From Phoronis australis (Eukaryota; Phoronida; Phoronidae): 64,000 bases of DNA. The translations under genes and the position numbers were made by a program. The stretch is taken from assembly GCA_002633005.1 (NCBI GenBank), contig NMRA01000101.1:261766-325765 (forward strand), read 5' to 3'. Of this stretch, positions 62,401 to 64,000 are shown one piece after another; position 1 is the first letter of the stretch, and every line of letters starts with the position of its first letter. The notes under the pieces are model-generated. The model did no database searches. It was not told the origin of the DNA and saw only the letters and a program-made list of their open reading frames with translations.

Positions 62401-63417
62401 GTATTAGTGAGTCGGTAGTGAAAAATCATCTGGAAGTTCTGTAAGTCCTTTATACAGCTTTCTTCCTGTTTTATAGGTTCTTTGATATTAGCTAGAAAAT
62501 TACCATAAGTGAACTCAGCTGTGAGTGACACTAGATATTAGGGAGACTGAATTACAGGTAGAATCTTTGTGGAACAGAACGTTAGGTTTGGTAGTCGCAG
62601 TGCCTAATGAAGCAAAATATAGTGCTTCTGTTATGCACTTTTTAATGGATTGATTTGTGAAGTCCATTCAATATTTTCAGCAACAGTTGTTTCCTGTAGG
62701 CGACAGTTTTATGCACACAAATATGTGGTTGTCATTCAGTCTTTGCTCCTTTGGTCATCTGTCAATTTTCTTAAAAACAATTCATGAATCATGATGAAAT
62801 TTCTAAGTATATGGCCTGGATGTGGTGGCACCAGTTGATTTGACTTCCGTGGCACCGCCTGTTAGCCATTTTAAATCTTTATCAAAAATTCCTTGTCGGT
62901 CAATTTCTGGTGAAACAAGACAAATTTCATCGAAATTCGATGTAGTCAAGTTTTGGACGGACTCGACTACTCTGTTTTTTACCTCTTGTTAACCATTTTA
63001 TGTTGCAGTCAGAAATTCAATTTACTATTTTTGCTTGTCTTGATAACTCCTGATTATGGAAACTGGTGCTCAATTGCATTTTGACCGGGTGGCACTATGC
63101 TCAATTAAATTATCCCATAGGTAGTCCTGCGCTGAAGTTATACAATATGAAGTTGGTTTTGTTTCACCCTTTTCCTATCAAAATCAATGCTAATACTGTT
63201 TAATTCCATGGAAATGGACCATTTTCTCAAACAGTTCTTGTTGTGAATGCTCTGAGATTATTGAATATGGTTAACTCTCTTGCAGGGTTGTGACATTGAC
63301 GCAGTGCTGGGCAAAAGACTCGCTTCCATACCATGCATTGCTCAAAGGCTATTGGATGATAACAAACACAGTCTGGCGTATTTCCTTGTACAGATTGATT
63401 TCATGTCATCACACTAA
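26424..63417 (+). CDS. SPIDR: Scaffold protein involved in DNA repair (SPIDR), 17 coding exons found, one or more missing
   Basis: SPIDR bridges BLM and RAD51 in homologous recombination in vertebrates. Exons: 26424-26532, 27772-28172, 29740-29817, (31746-31790 doubtful), 37623-37815, 38466-38629, 41518-41579, 42872-43068, 43774-43935, 45727-45817, 46506-46655, 49013-49087, 52555-52702, 54708-54851, 55052-55145, 57773-57878, 60349-60399, 63286-63417. Phases agree except between 29817 (phase 0) and 37623 (phase 1), so at least one exon there is missing. Diagnostic matches to human SPIDR: QRCGEGF, HPPWQQL, FTLIESLWAP, RTLREILQ, GLLYISDLSLW, GAIESVDEDSACTW, KIKLLEKTILQ, VLGKRLASIPC. The start follows an in-frame TGA in an exon that begins at 26398, so a non-coding first exon is expected upstream. 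About 800 aa are seen; the human protein has 915. Confidence 0.9.
27772..29817 (+). other. SPIDR: SPIDR exons 2-3: disordered N-terminal region
   Basis: Exon 2 encodes a Ser- and basic-rich region with two copies of the motif SSPTFPRK (about residues 84 and 113). It opens with EIEWNSSEDED, like the human WSSSGSDLSDED stretch. Exon 3 (29740-29817) encodes EDYISDCESEV, like human EISDCAS. The donor of exon 2 at 28172 was preferred over later candidates because only it leaves phase 0, as exon 3 needs. Confidence 0.75.
30191..30953. repeat. Perfect 31-bp tandem array, about 24.6 copies, ending at an N
   Basis: A 31-bp unit beginning AAGGATATTATCACTAATTG is repeated without any visible change for 763 bp and is cut by an N at 30954. 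The uniformity and the N suggest an assembly gap or a collapsed, longer satellite. It lies in the SPIDR intron after exon 3. Confidence 0.95.
30954..30954. other. Undetermined base, probable assembly gap
   Basis: Single N at the abrupt end of the 31-bp array; the following sequence is unrelated. Sequence of unknown length may be missing here, possibly including a SPIDR exon. Confidence 0.7.
31746..31790 (+). CDS. SPIDR: Candidate SPIDR mini-exon, 15 codons
   Basis: An acceptor (GCTAACAG) and donor (GTATGT) bound a phase 0-0 open segment, EFLGDGELLLCVESG, vaguely like the human acidic stretch around ENVLLIDSES. It fits the phase of exon 3, but does not itself repair the phase break to 37623. 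Chance occurrence is quite possible. Confidence 0.3.
31796..31801 (-). terminator. Candidate poly(A) signal of the nested fibrinogen-like gene
   Basis: AATAAA on the minus strand, 137 nt past the TAA at 31938. Cleavage 10-30 nt further on would put the end of this transcript inside or beside the candidate SPIDR mini-exon on the other strand. Confidence 0.45.
31938..35251 (-). CDS. Secreted fibrinogen-like domain protein (CNTNAP/neurexin-IV type), nested in a SPIDR intron
   Basis: Two exons, 34972-35251 and 31938-32545, join in phase (280+608=888 nt, 295 aa). Residues 1-26 form a signal peptide with core VTAVNLFVVQLVAQG. Then comes a short helical, probably coiled-coil segment (IGKLRDDMKAMQAKISEIEA, about residues 60-79). 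From about residue 93 there is a Cys-rich fibrinogen-like domain: GYFMVDPDG, PFLAYCNMS, YWGGALPGTGKCACG, CNCDSNDSVWRADYGYL, FTLGPLVC. This is the pattern of the fibrinogen-like module in contactin-associated proteins, and of short secreted proteins with that module common in invertebrates. N-glycosylation sequons include NET, NQT, NMS, NCS and NDS. No transmembrane segment follows, so it should be secreted. Function unknown; a lectin-like or adhesion role would be a guess. Confidence 0.85.
33763..33992 (-). repeat. Dispersed repeat D, minus-oriented copy
   Basis: An inverted, diverged copy of 36908-37130. The two share 28 identical bases around 33902-33929 (core GTTAAGCTGTGTTTACTTAC, read on minus) and 18 more around 33778-33795 (AAAATTCTAAGCCACTAT). 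The 163-residue minus-strand reading frame over it (33820-34311) is probably not a gene. Confidence 0.7.
35652..36112. mobile_element. Harbinger-like MITE, 461 bp
   Basis: Termini are inverted: GGCTCTTTCATATTGAC on the left, and the complement of the right end reads GGGCCTTTCATACTAAC. TTA flanks both sides (35649-35651 and 36113-36115), the 3-bp duplication expected of PIF/Harbinger elements. No transposase. It lies just upstream of the nested gene's first exon. Confidence 0.6.
36908..37130 (+). repeat. Dispersed repeat D, plus-oriented copy
   Basis: Partner of 33763-33992 in inverted orientation. Together they bracket the first exon and promoter region of the nested fibrinogen-like gene. 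Confidence 0.7.
37905..38050. repeat. Dispersed repeat C, copy 1
   Basis: Shares CAATATGGC.GACAAGT, ATTCTATTT, TTAGTCTATT and GCATGGTTT in the same order with 48565-48720. It lies in the intron after the SPIDR exon 37623-37815. Ends approximate. Confidence 0.5.
38960..39015. repeat. Near-perfect hairpin, 23-bp arms
   Basis: Arms at 38960-38982 and 38993-39015 pair with one mismatch around a 10-nt loop. The core TTTTGAGAACCAGTTTGA also occurs in the fold-back element at 12142-12250, so both may belong to one family. Confidence 0.75.
45980..46350. repeat. Dispersed repeat B, copy 2
   Basis: Diverged relative of 17500-17890 in the same orientation, inside the SPIDR intron 45818-46505. The tail contains CATGGTCACATGACC. 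Similar tails near 8040, 8155 and 34570 may be further fragments. Confidence 0.5.
48565..48720. repeat. Dispersed repeat C, copy 2
   Basis: Same ordered blocks as 37905-38050. It lies in the SPIDR intron upstream of exon 49013-49087. Confidence 0.5.
50166..50215 (+). repeat. Possible head of a tRNA-derived SINE
   Basis: GGTGGCTCAGTGGTCACCGG matches an RNA polymerase III A box (TGGCTCAGTGG). I see no good B box after it, so a truncated SINE or chance are both possible. Confidence 0.25.
50309..51368. mobile_element. Non-autonomous element with 11-bp terminal inverted repeats and internal periodicity (family A)
   Basis: Perfect inverted termini: ATGCGCCCACA at 50309-50319 and its complement at 51358-51368. 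The left 30 bp (50309-50338) is itself a near-perfect palindrome, followed by a CCGT-repeat. Inside, a diverged unit recurs near 50443, 50588, 50750 and 50894 (spacing about 145-162 bp), each with a CATGAAATTTGGCA-like box, TTTTCAGA.GATT.GACTAC, and CTAGTGGCAATTTTAGT. Encodes no recognisable protein. It lies in the SPIDR intron 49088-52554. Confidence 0.65.
51689..51842. mobile_element. MITE-like element inserted in a local repeat
   Basis: Inverted ends around GGCGGATCCAG (left) and GGCGGATTTAG (complement of the right end). TATCT borders both sides, a possible target duplication. The flanks, when joined, resemble nearby sequence at about 51599-51650, which looks like an unoccupied copy of the site. 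A GGGGGCCATGGCCCCC-like palindrome lies inside. Confidence 0.45.
51891..51975. repeat. 42-bp tandem duplication
   Basis: Two nearly identical copies, beginning TGTCAAACGAACCTCTGCTC at 51891 and 51933. Confidence 0.9.
52870..53730 (+). mobile_element. Penelope-like retroelement, 3' fragment with GIY-YIG endonuclease
   Basis: An open frame of 286 codons ends at TAA 53728. It begins within the end of the reverse transcriptase region (CHPFHCKKSLPYSLALRIRR), then a Cys motif (CNKTRCKMC, about residues 150-158), then a GIY-YIG nuclease core (YIIYLITCKKC about 190, YVGQT about 203, RFRNHRFN about 213). This order is characteristic of Penelope-like elements. The 5' part, including the RT catalytic motifs, is missing: an in-frame stop lies at 52867 and no upstream RT was seen. 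The intact reading frame suggests a fairly recent insertion. It lies in a SPIDR intron. Confidence 0.85.
54456..54731 (+). repeat. 69-bp tandem array that repeats the acceptor of SPIDR exon 13
   Basis: Four copies; the element TATACTTTAG recurs at 54491, 54560, 54629 and 54698, spacing exactly 69 bp. Each copy carries the acceptor AG and the first 24 nt of the exon. Only the last copy continues into the true exon (54708). In the first three the exon start is followed by TAA TGA in frame. Confidence 0.95.
56499..56626. repeat. Fold-back repeat
   Basis: AACAAAACCAGATTTAAGAC near 56516 faces an inverted diverged copy near 56605-56625 (the complement reads AACAAAACCAGGCTTTCAGA). MITE-like, no coding content, ends approximate. 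Confidence 0.5.
56945..57082. repeat. 60-bp tandem repeat, about 2.3 copies
   Basis: AACAAGTGGTTTGACAAATA at 56951 recurs at 57011 with one change, and a truncated copy begins at 57071. The minus-strand Cys/Leu-rich reading frame over it is a repeat artefact. Confidence 0.85.
59430..59895. repeat. Family A repeat fragment
   Basis: Contains the same recurring boxes as 50309-51368: GATTTTCATGAAATTTAGCA, TTAGTGGCAATTTTAGTTTT, TTTTCAGATGGATTTGATAA and ATGAAAATTGGC. No clear terminal repeats. It lies in the SPIDR intron before exon 60349-60399. Confidence 0.6.
61553..61587. repeat. TATG/TA microsatellite
   Basis: TA and TATG repeats, imperfect, inside the last SPIDR intron. Confidence 0.85.
61908..62345 (+). 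pseudogene. Open frame of 145 codons, perhaps a decayed retroelement fragment
   Basis: Longest unexplained frame in the last SPIDR intron, with no ATG at its 5' end. A stretch reading MRVALKYWICYSNPSHNL, followed later by CLSWYKTSEAW, recalls the region after the reverse transcriptase in some non-LTR retrotransposons. I could not identify the family. It may be a chance ORF in AT-rich DNA. Confidence 0.2.
62740..63010. repeat. Diverged family A repeat fragment
   Basis: Weaker version of the family A units: ATGATGAAATTTCTAAGTAT, CCGTGGCACCGCCTGTTAGC, GACGGACTCGACTACTCTG, then a TTAACCATTTTA block. It lies in the last SPIDR intron. Confidence 0.4.
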
Positions 63418-63472
63418 CAGAGTACCGTATTGTATTTCCAAGTAACTTTGTTTTAGAAAGTTTTAATATTCA

Positions 63473-63478
63473 ATTAAA
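63473..63478 (+). terminator. SPIDR: Candidate SPIDR poly(A) signal
   Basis: ATTAAA 55 nt after the TAA. It is a common variant signal. No canonical AATAAA is seen on the plus strand before the family A repeat begins. Confidence 0.35.
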
Positions 63479-63529
63479 TACTTGTGAAAGCTGTCATAAT
63501 GCCTTTAGTTTTGCTGAATTGTTTGTTGG

Positions 63530-64000
63530 TTTTTTGTACACACGCTCGCACACGTATTTATGTTGGCGCATTATCATCACCATCCAGACAGCGTCCACCC
63601 TTAATGGGCGTCTGAAAGTTTTCAGACATGTTCCTGTTATGGATGGGACGTCACAAACAAATTTTCCGTCAGATTCAAGTACCTGTGTAATCTCGTATGG
63701 CATCTATATCTATAGGGTTCCGTGACAGATTTTCATGAAATGTGGCAAATAGGCTCACATAATGGAGGCACGTTTCCATTTTTCATAGATTCTACGTGAT
63801 CTGCACCCCCTGCTGACCAATTTATTACTTTTCATGGTGTGTTTGGCGTATGCCCCTCTATCCTCCAAACCGTTTTTTGAAATTTCGCAGATAGATGAGC
63901 ATGGTTGACTTTCATTTTTGCGGTGGCACTACTGTGGCACCTCCTAGTGGTAATTTAGGTTTTCTTTGCCGTGACTCTATATCTACCAAGTTCCTTAATG
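63530..64000. repeat. Family A repeat, running off the window end
   Basis: It starts with CGTATTTATGTTGGCGCATT, related to the left palindrome of 50309-50338. Units then carry GATTTTCATGAAATGTGGCA, a short TCTATCCTCCAAACCG stretch and CACCTCCTAGTGGTAATTTA. The right end is outside the window. Confidence 0.6.

Overview
The window looks like nuclear DNA of an invertebrate animal: AT-rich, long introns with GT-AG borders, conserved metazoan genes, many small inverted-repeat elements and minisatellites. A lophotrochozoan, perhaps a gastropod mollusc, is my best guess from the repeat style. That placement is an inference.

Two conserved genes stand head to head. On the minus strand, 22619 to 1388, is a complete EDC4 (Ge-1/Hedls) gene, the scaffold of the mRNA decapping complex. 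I resolved 26 coding exons. Every splice phase agrees and the sum is 3867 nt (1288 aa plus stop). On the plus strand, 26424 to 63417, is SPIDR (scaffold protein involved in DNA repair), with 17 well-supported coding exons plus one doubtful mini-exon. At least one internal SPIDR exon (between 29817 and 37623) was not found. The 3.8 kb between the two starts has a cluster of promoter-like motifs near 23.37-23.61 kb, including TCTCGCGAGA.

Nested in the largest SPIDR intron, on the opposite strand (35251 to 31938), is a two-exon gene for a secreted protein of 295 aa: signal peptide, short coiled coil, and a fibrinogen-like domain of the CNTNAP/neurexin-IV type. The same intron holds a perfect 31-bp tandem array that ends in an N, a Harbinger-like MITE and an inverted pair of dispersed repeats.

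The most unusual theme is tandem duplication that copies exon edges. The acceptor and first 24 nt of SPIDR exon 13 are present four times in a 69-bp array, and the three upstream copies run straight into a stop codon. The donor end of EDC4 exon 13 is duplicated 58 bp downstream, again with an immediate stop. The stop-codon segment of EDC4's last exon is the first unit of a decayed array of about 100 bp running through its 3' UTR.

Other repeats: a 5'-truncated Penelope-like element (52.9-53.7 kb), a 1.06-kb element with 11-bp terminal inverted repeats and internal periodicity (50.3-51.4 kb) with relatives at 59.4, 62.8 and 63.5 kb, and several fold-back elements. No rRNA, convincing tRNA, CRISPR array or prokaryotic feature was seen.
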